Part shown: piece by piece, positions 7,201 through 14,317 of the stretch | Layout of the letters: every line of letters starts with the position of its first letter | Position numbering within the stretch: the first letter of the stretch is position 1 | NCBI GenBank assembly: GCA_002309585.1 | Contig: DBXN01000038.1 | Coordinates: forward strand, 7,201-38,138 | Origin: Verrucomicrobia bacterium UBA1211 | GTDB taxonomy: Bacteria; Verrucomicrobiota; Kiritimatiellia; RFP12; UBA1067 | Length of the DNA stretch: 30,938 nt | Direction: 5' to 3' | The notes under the pieces: model-generated | Database searches by the model: none | Told to the model about the DNA's origin: nothing | The model's input: only the letters and a program-made list of their open reading frames with translations | Program-made: the position numbers and the translations under genes

Positions 7201-8163
7201 CTGACCTTCACGCTCGCCGCCGACGGCACGTGCCAGGCGGAGTTGAACGATGTGGAGAATTACTTCACGGGCCTGCACGCCACCGGGACGCTGGCCGATC
7301 CGAACACGGACTTCACGCCCTTCAAGGGGTACTACACGGTCCAGTTGCCGGTAGAGGGCGAGAATGCCCTTTCGGGCGGGACGGGTTATCTGACCCTCAC
7401 CTTCACGTCCGCCAGCGCGATCAAGTCCGGAACGGTTTCGTATGCCGGTATGCTGCCGAACGGCCAGACGGTCAGCGGCACTTCGATGCTCGCGGTGCAG
7501 GGATGCGACGCGCTGTTGCCGATCTTCCGCCGGACGGGCAACGATGTGGTCGGCATGCAGCTCGCGATCGCGCCGGATGCCGCGACGACGTACAAGGAGA
7601 ACAACCGCGTGATTCTGGCGGATGGGACGTATGAGCCGTACTGGCTCTATCGGAAGTCCGGCTTTGAGACGACACTGGTTCCGCTCGGGATCTACGGCGG
7701 TTATTACAACAAGGATGATTCGATCACCGAGTGCTGTACGGATACCTATGGCGCGGGCGTGGGCATTCTCCTCTTCTCCCAGGCGGAGTTGGCGGGAAGC
7801 GGCCGTTACGGGACGGTGAGCGCGGATGTGGGCAGCCCGCTGGCGGCTTCCGCGACCAAGCTCGGTTTGGCCGAGTGGTCCCGTCAGGCGACGCTCACCT
7901 TTAACAAGCGGACCGGCATCTTCAACGGCGTGGTGACGCTCACAACCGATGTCGGTACGCTCCGGGCGAACTACAAGGGCGTGATCCTTTCCCGCTGGTA
8001 CGAGTGCGACGCGTGCGGCGAGGGCGGCGATTCCATGAACCGTCCGCTCGGCGCGGGCGTGATCACCGTGAATGACACCATTGACAAGATCAGTGTCAAG
8101 CGCGGTCTTCCCATCATCATCGAATCAGAGACCGCGATCGCGGACTGGTTGGGAGGGGAATAA
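4207..8163 (+). CDS. Giant secreted protein with two thioredoxin-like domains, Calx-beta-like and Ig-like modules
   Basis: The start at 4207 is supported by GGAGGA five bases upstream; an in-frame ATG at 4240 is an alternative. A hydrophobic signal ends ARA near residue 38-39. Domain 1 (about 70-200) looks like a thioredoxin fold with CGHC at 93-96 and a second CxxC, CFTC, at 120-123. Domain 2 (about 350-510) is a clearer thioredoxin fold with CPDC at 376-379, a GVPT cis-proline loop (Pro417) and a closing RKDGTIAG hairpin. A Calx-beta-like domain spans about 720-822 (ending VTIYDRDEP), and a putative Ig (He_PIG-type) domain about 859-910 (LPSGL...LSGIPKTVG). The last about 350 residues form a module shared with the next protein. 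It probably acts at the cell surface as a disulfide-active adhesin or assembly factor; the role is inferred. Spacing to the next gene is 44 bases. Confidence 0.85.
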   Translation: MVEQRRSEEKRMKWANRCIRFGINTLAVLAMGFAMTARAAGPDAELLRFLTEFRAPMGSPVKQGEWNGNLDACKALADKEGIPMIAIWSNEGCGHCKVLERALMSDTFNTWMKTSGMIFCFTCSEDGGKAQIQAGSYYYFCKGPQMLTNYPFVRFYWYQNGKKVIDYSIHGDKVDKQQGIKNGTYNYAGQVVIDYIMNTSGFGAYVPKFLGAKGGSFALTDTEGSHLEVTVAKNNAPQLAAPTLSSISVPLIRTNNFDVIATNYIQVAGGAKQLCRWAVNEQSKWVSVNVPSSVTAGSKVQILLLDDTQKAVGTNRIWVVNEPANAPINPYFVGEKTKDTLNFGEWTMDADVAKAKVKAATGNAYTLMVFSGPLWCPDCIGAEAMFTSSEFKTWAVNNQVALVHIDQGASNAQTGVPTLLSYVERNGGTANAVSGAAYLSRKGISQDRAQEVFARNYAYSNVTYTRPWVAARNPNPHAVLLRKDGTIAGRWNQLENSDRTTDWASNRQRFEDLLLLADGGDESSTKTYTTKLTYAVSTATTTSLQINENARVYKLAGDVSGKRVNFSADSNKVTISLITDVDKAAFTQTVLASGVQTLTYDFTNMVNDVFVQVEAYVGSTQKFTTSTVFETTLTSTVVIVPQESASTYTVPDGETAITIELVKGEKYKLTGFGDVSSAFTYDEASGTYTATKGGIVELPVTAATVTYQNWKPGTIAFAEAEGMVLEIDEAGLLFLNRTGGTSGAVSATISLSTPCGRIKEWEDQTLTWADGEGGQKDARFKMVVNEIYEGETNVTFTVAIAEGGATVGTPSKTVVTIYDRDEPTTSPTAFGESFIKGFTVSQSYPVYNVRNAKRVTIKRAEGSLPSGLTMKYDSATQSIILSGIPKTVGTYVLSYNITENRDDGKHTTTDPIQWEIEVKDPTDINPYIATGWTRTVPVSDDAGHLAGLLTVTATKSNKVTAKFQGTESKTYSFSGGWNTLDEETGVITAEIAAKSGAKLTFTLAADGTCQAELNDVENYFTGLHATGTLADPNTDFTPFKGYYTVQLPVEGENALSGGTGYLTLTFTSASAIKSGTVSYAGMLPNGQTVSGTSMLAVQGCDALLPIFRRTGNDVVGMQLAIAPDAATTYKENNRVILADGTYEPYWLYRKSGFETTLVPLGIYGGYYNKDDSITECCTDTYGAGVGILLFSQAELAGSGRYGTVSADVGSPLAASATKLGLAEWSRQATLTFNKRTGIFNGVVTLTTDVGTLRANYKGVILSRWYECDACGEGGDSMNRPLGAGVITVNDTIDKISVKRGLPIIIESETAIADWLGGE

Positions 8164-8207
8164 CGCAAGGGAATTGAAGCGGTGAACGACTGAATAAGGA
8201 GAGAGTA

Positions 8208-11200
8208 ATGATGAAAATGAAAATCGGTTTTTTGGCATGTGTGCTCTTCGGAATGGCGTTGACCTCGGCCGCCGCCACAGCGGGGAGTTATTACGGGAGT
8301 GCGAAGTCGATCACGATCACCAAGGCGGGTTCGGTCTCGGGGACGCTTGTCGCGGAGTATGATCCGGACGACAAGGAATACACCGATTTCGGTGTCTTCT
8401 ACCTCAAGTTCAAACTCTCCCGGTACAGTTCGTGTACCCTCTGGGGCGGGAACGCGACGGTGGTCCAGTTCTCCGCCGAGTCAGAGGATTTCTTCTACGA
8501 CGGCGACGGGAGCAAGTATGATGACTTCTACTGCCCGGGTCTTTCGTTCGATACCGACACGTATGACGAGACAGTTGCCCGCGGGATCATCCGTTCGGAC
8601 GATTGGGATGTCGATGACGCCAAATCCGTCACCTACTACGTGATGGTTGAGGGTGAGATCGGCGACACGTTCACACTGAACTACTCGCCCAGCGTTGTTG
8701 AGGAGAGCATCCCGACCGGATATGATACCGACCATGCCGGGAAGATCACCCCGTCCGCCGCGCAGCTGAAGCTGAACGGTAAGCTGACCGAAAACGGCTA
8801 TTATCTGGACATCGCCGGTCTGAAGGTCAACGACAAGGTGGTGCTGTGGGCGGACAGCGACGCGAACATCAACCTGACGCCGATCACGGTGGAAGGCGTG
8901 ACGTGGGAAGGTTTCGCGAAAACGGGCATCGCCGACGGGAACCTCCACACCGCGCTGGTCGCCAACGTGGCGGGAACCTATCAGGTGCTGCTGGACGGCG
9001 ATTCGGATGGAACGCCCTTCACGCTCTATTACCAGAAGATCGCTGATGTGGCCGGTGACGATACCGCCGCAAAGGCGGCCGCGCTGTCGATCAAGGCGAC
9101 CGAACAGTCGCTGATGCGCACGCTCGGCCCCTCCGACAAGCAGGATTGGTTCAAGTTCTCCGCCGTGGCGGGAACCTACTACACCTTCGCCGTCGAGGCG
9201 AACCAGGGGGCCGTCCCCGCGATCGCGTTCTACTCCAACGCCGAGGGAACTGCGGCTGTCGCTGCGGAAGACCGCACGACCGAAGACGATCTGGCGAGCG
9301 GCCGTAAGGTCTACCGCTTCCTCGCCAACGACAAGGGGAATTACACGGTTAAGGTCTCCAACACCGGCGCCAACGCGCTGTACACCCTGACCTACTCCGG
9401 CGCGCTCGTCGGCGCGGTGAAGCTCGGCGCGGCGGCGTATAAGGTCAAGGAAGATGCCGCCTTTGTGGCCGTGAAGGTGATGCGTACCGCGAAAGAGGGT
9501 AAGATCCGCGTCCGTTACACGACGGTCGAGGGTACGGCGAAGCCGGGAGTGGACTACAAGCCGGTGACCGGCATTCTTGAGTGGGAATCGGGAAGCAATG
9601 CCGCCCTGACGGTCAATGTCCCGCTGATTCCGGATCTGTACGCCACCTACGAGGGGGCCGACAAAACCTTTACGTTTGAGATCTCCGCCGTTCCCGATGA
9701 CTACATCGCCTCGGACGAGTATGTGCCCTCCATGGCGGCGCCCACTTCGGCGGCGATCACCCTGACGGAGTCCGCCAAGGCCGTTCCCGGAACGATCCTT
9801 CTCGCGGGTTATGGCGATTCCGAGACGCCCTTCACGGATGTGAAGAAGCCTGTTGCCACCGTCAAGGCCGGCGAGGATCTGACCCTTTGGTTTGACCGCA
9901 CGGTCGGTTCGAACGGGAAGGTCGGCGTTGCCGTGACCACCGTCAAGGGGACTGCGATTCCCGACACGGACTTTGATGTTGTCACCGAGAATCTGATCTG
10001 GGAAGACGGCGACATGAACAGGCAGTCTGTCACCATCCCGACGAGCGACACCGGCAATATGGCCGACCGGACCTTCACCGTCAAGGTGACCGCCCTGGCG
10101 AAGGATGGAACGGAAAACCTTGCCAAGCCGACGATCACCGCCGGCACGGCAACCTGCACGATCCGTAATCCCGAAGTTTGGAAGACTTTTGCGGAGTGGA
10201 ACACGGAGCGCGGCAAAACCGCCGTCCCCACGCTGAAAGAGGGCAAGGCCGGCACCTGGTTCATCACGGGTGACGTCTCCGATTACGCGATCACCTGCGC
10301 CTCGCCGGCGAAAGGGCAGAAAAACGAGTTGACCCTGACCGTCGCGGGTCCCGGCGTTCTGGCCTTCACTGCGGAAGGCTCCGATGGCAACATGACCTAC
10401 ACCTGGGGCAAGGTGACGGGCGATTGCGACGGCTCCGAGGTGAAACTGGCGCTCCCGAAGGGGAACCAGACGGTCAAGTTCACCGTGACCAATCCGAACG
10501 GTGACGGCGCCAACGGTTCGATCGCGAACGGTTTTGCCTGGACGCCGCTGACGGCTGCGACGCTTATCGCCCCGCTCGACAAGAACGGTGTGCTGGGTGC
10601 GACTGCGAAGGGTGTCTGGAGCGCCGCCGGTGTTGAGAAGTTCCGGGTTTCGATCGCCGAGAAGGCCGCCGATATCGGCAAGGCCGCGGCGAAGGCCAAC
10701 GATGTCGAGGTGACCGATACGGCTATCGATCTCGCCAGCTACATCGAGCCGGGCAAGACCTACTTCTGGCGGGTCGATTCGGTGTATGACGACGGCGGTC
10801 TCTATCTGATCGGGACCAACAAGGTTTGGTCCTTCAAAACGGTCGCGGCGAGCGCCCCGGTCGTGACGGTCACCTCCCAGAACGCCTCGGCGTATCAGGA
10901 AAATGCGGCGCTGGGCGTCGTCGATGTCGAGTTGACGCAGTTCGTGGCGTTCAACATGGCGTTGAGCGGCGGGACGGTCTCCATTGCGGGCGGCAAGCTT
11001 CCCGATGGCCTGAAACTCGCCAACAACACCATCTCGGGCGTCCCGACGAAGGCGGATCTTGAGTACAACGCGACTTTGCTGGTCAAGAACGGGAACGTTT
11101 CCGGCGCGACCAAGTCGTTCCGCTTCAAGGTGAATGGCGCGCCGGCTTTGGCGGGTACCTTCAACGGTCTCGGCGAGGCGTCGAGCGGCATCACCACCAA

Positions 11201-12527
11201 CCAGAACGCTTCGGTCGGCTCCCTGAACGTGACGGTCAGCACCGCCGGCGCGATCACCGCGAAGGCGATGGTCGCCGGTGTGGCCTATTCGTTCAAGGGG
11301 ACGGGCTACACCGCGTATGCGGACGGCGAAGCGACCGCCATCCTGGAGTCCGTCTCCAAGATCGGCACGGCGTCGGTCACGAACCGGATCGCGTTGCGGG
11401 TCTACAATGCAGACACGGCGACGCTCGCGGAGCTGCTGGAGCCGGCGTTCGCGACGGTGACGCTGAACATCCCCAAAGCGGATAAGAAGAGCTATGTGAC
11501 GTGCGAGTACGACATGACGCTGTTGCGCGATAACCGCAAAGAGGCCGAAGTCGCCGCGTTACTGGCGGATTGGACCGGTTACTACACCGTCTCCCTCCCG
11601 GTGATGGCGGTGGACAACAACGTACCGCAGGGCGCGGGGTATGTGACGGTGACCCTCGATGCGAAGGGTGCGGCGAAGATCGCCGGTATGCTCGGCGACG
11701 GTACCTCCTTCTCCGCTTCCGCGATCGCCGGACACGCCTACGATACCGATTCGATCCTCCTCCCGGTCTTCTTCAGCAAGGGGACGGCGGTGATCGGCGG
11801 TTGGTTGCGCCTCATGGTGGAGGATGGAACGGTTGTGGCCGATCCGTCCAGCACGCTGCTCTGGTGCGACAGCGCGCTCACGAAGAGCTACAGCGGCGAC
11901 ACGGGCTTCATCCAGGAAGTCGAGCCGAACGGCGGCTTCTACGATAAACTCTTCAACCTCCAGGCCTACTATCTGAACACCGACCTCTCCGTCGGGTTCA
12001 AGGACAACCAGTTCGATGGGTACAACGAGATGGTCCCGACCGGTGCGGAGACGCTCCTGCTCTATCCGGGCGTTGACGAGCCTGTGGCAGTCGCGCTCAG
12101 CGGGAACGCGATGAGTATCGATAAGCAGGTGCTGGCGAAGCGGACTGACGGGTCGAACCTCTACGATCTGGCGAACTCTGTCAACGCCAATAACGTGAAC
12201 ATCAAGTTCACCCGCGCGACGGGTATCTTCAACGGCACCTTCGCGCTCTGGTATGCGGATGACAGCTGGGTCGGCGACGAGACGGTCCAGAAGCAGCTCG
12301 GCGGCATCAAGTATCAGGGCATCCTGACGCCGGTCAAGGCCGCCGGTTCCGCCTACGAAGGGGCGCCCGGACTCGGTTACGCCACCTACAATGTGAAGGT
12401 CGGCAAGCGGACCTATGTCGCCTCCTGGCTCTTCGGCCTCTGGGGTGAGGACATCACCGACCAGAACGAGGCGCTCTGGGCGAGCGAGGGAACGTGGGAC
12501 TACACCACTCCCGAAGATGACGAGTAG
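8208..12527 (+). CDS. Giant secreted multi-domain beta protein (PPC-like, Calx-beta, Fn3-like, Ig-like)
   Basis: A 1439-residue protein with a good AAGGAGAG site before ATG 8208 (or 8211) and a signal peptide ending ATA near residue 26. By eye, in order: an all-beta N-domain (27-160); a pre-peptidase C-terminal-like domain (about 285-400, with DKQDWFKFSA and GNYTVKVSN); a typical Calx-beta domain (about 405-515, YTTVEGTAKPGVDYKPV); a second Calx-beta (about 525-655, TTVKGTAIPDTDF); a beta-sandwich (655-785); an Fn3-like domain with PGKTYFWRVD (about 785-885); an Ig-like He_PIG domain (about 900-985, LPDGLKL...ISGVPTKADL); then the C-terminal module shared with the preceding giant protein. These folds usually mediate adhesion or calcium-dependent stiffness outside the cell. 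No enzyme motif, PEP-CTERM or LPXTG signal is seen. It is last in the unit, closed by the terminator at 12559. Substrate or partner is unknown. Confidence 0.85.
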   Translation: MMKMKIGFLACVLFGMALTSAAATAGSYYGSAKSITITKAGSVSGTLVAEYDPDDKEYTDFGVFYLKFKLSRYSSCTLWGGNATVVQFSAESEDFFYDGDGSKYDDFYCPGLSFDTDTYDETVARGIIRSDDWDVDDAKSVTYYVMVEGEIGDTFTLNYSPSVVEESIPTGYDTDHAGKITPSAAQLKLNGKLTENGYYLDIAGLKVNDKVVLWADSDANINLTPITVEGVTWEGFAKTGIADGNLHTALVANVAGTYQVLLDGDSDGTPFTLYYQKIADVAGDDTAAKAAALSIKATEQSLMRTLGPSDKQDWFKFSAVAGTYYTFAVEANQGAVPAIAFYSNAEGTAAVAAEDRTTEDDLASGRKVYRFLANDKGNYTVKVSNTGANALYTLTYSGALVGAVKLGAAAYKVKEDAAFVAVKVMRTAKEGKIRVRYTTVEGTAKPGVDYKPVTGILEWESGSNAALTVNVPLIPDLYATYEGADKTFTFEISAVPDDYIASDEYVPSMAAPTSAAITLTESAKAVPGTILLAGYGDSETPFTDVKKPVATVKAGEDLTLWFDRTVGSNGKVGVAVTTVKGTAIPDTDFDVVTENLIWEDGDMNRQSVTIPTSDTGNMADRTFTVKVTALAKDGTENLAKPTITAGTATCTIRNPEVWKTFAEWNTERGKTAVPTLKEGKAGTWFITGDVSDYAITCASPAKGQKNELTLTVAGPGVLAFTAEGSDGNMTYTWGKVTGDCDGSEVKLALPKGNQTVKFTVTNPNGDGANGSIANGFAWTPLTAATLIAPLDKNGVLGATAKGVWSAAGVEKFRVSIAEKAADIGKAAAKANDVEVTDTAIDLASYIEPGKTYFWRVDSVYDDGGLYLIGTNKVWSFKTVAASAPVVTVTSQNASAYQENAALGVVDVELTQFVAFNMALSGGTVSIAGGKLPDGLKLANNTISGVPTKADLEYNATLLVKNGNVSGATKSFRFKVNGAPALAGTFNGLGEASSGITTNQNASVGSLNVTVSTAGAITAKAMVAGVAYSFKGTGYTAYADGEATAILESVSKIGTASVTNRIALRVYNADTATLAELLEPAFATVTLNIPKADKKSYVTCEYDMTLLRDNRKEAEVAALLADWTGYYTVSLPVMAVDNNVPQGAGYVTVTLDAKGAAKIAGMLGDGTSFSASAIAGHAYDTDSILLPVFFSKGTAVIGGWLRLMVEDGTVVADPSSTLLWCDSALTKSYSGDTGFIQEVEPNGGFYDKLFNLQAYYLNTDLSVGFKDNQFDGYNEMVPTGAETLLLYPGVDEPVAVALSGNAMSIDKQVLAKRTDGSNLYDLANSVNANNVNIKFTRATGIFNGTFALWYADDSWVGDETVQKQLGGIKYQGILTPVKAAGSAYEGAPGLGYATYNVKVGKRTYVASWLFGLWGEDITDQNEALWASEGTWDYTTPEDDE

Positions 12528-12558
12528 AACCGGATTGCCGAAACGGTTGTAAACGAAG

Positions 12559-12589
12559 CGGGCAGGGGATCACCCCTGCCCGTTTTGTT
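12559..12589 (+). terminator. Perfect intrinsic terminator
   Basis: CGGGCAGGGG (12559-12568) pairs without mismatch with CCCCTGCCCG (12573-12582) around an ATCA loop, followed by TTTTGTT. It lies 32 bases after the stop of the 1439-residue protein and ends the surface-protein unit. Confidence 0.93.
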
Positions 12590-12879
12590 CAACGGCGGGG
12601 TCCGGGCGGCGGCTCACCCGGAGGGTTCGCCCCACCTGAAGGTTCGCCAAATGGTAGGGCGGGCCATCCTCGGCGAGCCGCAGATTGAATGGAATGATGA
12701 GCCCATTATTCCGGGAATTCCGTGGTTTCATGCGGTTTCGGGAGGAAAAATGACGCCTCTTTCGCACATTTCGGGAGGGGAAACCTTGGGGGCGTGAGGG
12801 ATTTTGGCGGGAGGAGTGTCTGAAAATGGTGAAAAAACCAATCAGAAAAAGAAAAAAACGATTTTCTTCCACTTTGTTG
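12590..12879. repeat. Non-coding stretch with short direct and inverted repeats
   Basis: No supported gene. GCGGCTC (12609-12615) is inverted as GAGCCGC (12675-12681). GGTTCGCC occurs directly at 12624-12631 and 12641-12648. TTTCGGGAGG occurs at 12736-12745 and 12769-12778. The 12600-12685 part looks like the kind of REP-like element that recurs between genes in PVC genomes, but only one copy can be seen here. From about 12820 the DNA becomes A-rich. Confidence 0.35.
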
Positions 12880-12908
12880 TTGCAGTTTCACCCGAATCAT
12901 GGTTCAAT
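12880..12908 (+). promoter_or_regulatory. Weak candidate promoter for the coiled-coil protein
   Basis: TTGCAG (12880-12885), a 17-base spacer and TTCAAT (12903-12908) match the sigma-70 boxes at 4/6 each. A small inverted repeat, ATGGT/ACCAT, lies at about 12899-12917. Start of transcription would be about 12915, leaving a 45-base leader with GAGG before ATG 12960. Confidence 0.3.
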
Positions 12909-12959
12909 TTCCACCATACATGACTTTGGTGTTTAAACGTCAATGTTGAGGTAACGACA

Positions 12960-14093
12960 ATGGGTAAAGCGCTGCGTGGTTTGGTAATTGTCATCTTGTT
13001 GTTGAGTATTGCGGCTCTCGTGTTCGCGAGCCTGAATTTCAACAAACGTGAGCTGTTGAAAGCTCGTAACCAGACGATGGAAGATTACATCGTCAAGATT
13101 GCGAAGACGATTGAGGCGACGGATCCGGAGGATGCCGATGCGCTCGATCTCCAGAAGGATATTTCCGAGGTGACCGATCGTGAGCTGGCGAATCCCGAGA
13201 AGGAGTCGGTCTTCGAGAACTATCCCGCCAAGCTCGAAAAGGCGAACATCCCCACGATGGATCTGGATGGCGACGACGCCCGTCTGCAGCTTCGCGCGCT
13301 GTACAAGCTGGATCCCGAAGGCAAGTACGAGCTGGGGATTGACGGTAAGCCTTCCCGCAAGGGCAAGGGGACGATGGCGGAGTCTCTGGACAAGGTGTTC
13401 GACCGCGCCAAGACGCAGCAGGCGGCCTTGAACAAGACCCGTGACGAACTCTCCAAGATGCGTCAGCGCGTCGAGGCCGAGGTGGGCGAGATCAACAAGT
13501 TGAAGGCGGATGGCCGCACCACGAAGAAGAACCTGACCGAGACCCGTGAGCAGGTCGCCCAGCTGACGACCGAGAAAGAGGCTCTGGAAGGCCGCGTCGC
13601 GAAGTTGACGGCTGAGAAGAAAGAGCTTTCCGCCGAATTGGCCGACACAAAGAACGAGGTCGAGAAGCTGAACGAGGAGAAGACCGCCCTCAACGACGAG
13701 CTGGCCAGCAAGCAGCAGACGATTGATGAGCTCAAGAAGCGCCTGCGCGGTGACCAGGACCGTCCGCAGATGGCGAACGATAACGCCGTCGCGGTGACCT
13801 CCCTTTCCGCCGGCGACAAAGGCAAGATCATCGCGGCGAACGATGAGCTGAAGTTCGTGATTATCGAGTTCAGCCCCGAAGCGATCGAAGAGATGCTGGG
13901 CGCTGACCGCCAGAACGCGCTTCCGCAGTTGACGATGAACATCCGTCGGCAGGGTCGCCAGAGTGCGTCGGGCGATTTCGTCACCCGCATCAAACTCCGC
14001 CAGGTCGTCCGTGGGAAGAACGTCGTGGTTGCCGATATTCTGAACGATTGGCAGCAGTCTCCGGTGGAGAAAGGCGATGTCGTGTTCTTCTAA
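12960..14093 (+). CDS. Membrane-anchored coiled-coil protein, function unknown
   Basis: The 377-residue product has one N-terminal transmembrane helix (about 3-25) with no cleavage site, so it is probably anchored with the rest outside the cytoplasm. Residues about 30-140 are charged and helical. About 143-265 form a long coiled coil of Glu/Lys/Leu heptads (EKEALEGRVAKLTAEKKEL and similar). A C-terminal beta domain of about 90 residues (KGKIIAANDELKFVIIEFS ... RQVVRGKNVVVADILNDW ... VEKGDVVFF) resembles the small beta-barrel found at the end of many PVC envelope coiled-coil proteins; that is my recollection, not a search. Elongated proteins of this plan often span or scaffold the periplasm. 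The gene overlaps the next lipoprotein gene by 17 bases, so the two are translated together and probably work together. Confidence 0.8.
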   Translation: MGKALRGLVIVILLLSIAALVFASLNFNKRELLKARNQTMEDYIVKIAKTIEATDPEDADALDLQKDISEVTDRELANPEKESVFENYPAKLEKANIPTMDLDGDDARLQLRALYKLDPEGKYELGIDGKPSRKGKGTMAESLDKVFDRAKTQQAALNKTRDELSKMRQRVEAEVGEINKLKADGRTTKKNLTETREQVAQLTTEKEALEGRVAKLTAEKKELSAELADTKNEVEKLNEEKTALNDELASKQQTIDELKKRLRGDQDRPQMANDNAVAVTSLSAGDKGKIIAANDELKFVIIEFSPEAIEEMLGADRQNALPQLTMNIRRQGRQSASGDFVTRIKLRQVVRGKNVVVADILNDWQQSPVEKGDVVFF

Positions 14094-14259
14094 TCGGATT
14101 CTGCGGTTCGCCGGGGCACTCCTCCTGACGTTGCTGACGCTGGGATTCGGGGGATGCATGGCGGACCGCCCGGCTGACCGGGATATCCCGTGGGCCGCAC
14201 CTGCGGGATGGGAAGGAACGATGCCGCTTCCGGGCGGGTACATGAATCGGTACGATTGA
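14077..14259 (+). CDS. Small lipoprotein with PWAxPAxWEG motif
   Basis: A 60-residue product starting inside the end of the coiled-coil gene, with a GGAG/AAGG purine run before ATG 14077. After a basic start (NRILR) and hydrophobic core, FGGC at residues 24-27 forms a lipobox-like site, so the mature part would be only about 34 residues, lipid-anchored. It has an acidic DRPADRD stretch, then PWAAPAGWEGTMPLPG. I recall similar short tails with a conserved P-W-x-x-PAxWEG core in small PVC lipoproteins, but no function is known to me. The 17-base overlap with the membrane-anchored coiled-coil gene and the terminator straight after make the two genes one unit, perhaps an envelope complex. Confidence 0.75.
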   Translation: MSCSSNRILRFAGALLLTLLTLGFGGCMADRPADRDIPWAAPAGWEGTMPLPGGYMNRYD

Positions 14260-14267
14260 TTTCAAAC

Positions 14268-14301
14268 GGGGCCTCTCCATCAGGATAGGCCCCCTTTTTT
14301 T
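14268..14301 (+). terminator. Intrinsic terminator
   Basis: GGGGCCT-C-TCC (14268-14278) pairs with GGA-T-AGGCCCC (14283-14293) around an ATCA loop with one C-T mismatch, followed by C and seven T. It ends 9 bases after the lipoprotein stop and 17 bases before the ROK start codon. Confidence 0.88.
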
Positions 14302-14317
14302 CATAAGGGGAATAAAG

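Noticed and set aside
12585..12797. 70-codon plus-strand frame after the giant-protein terminator
   Set aside because: Starts inside the terminator tail, runs through short repeats, has no ribosome-binding site and no recognisable protein character.
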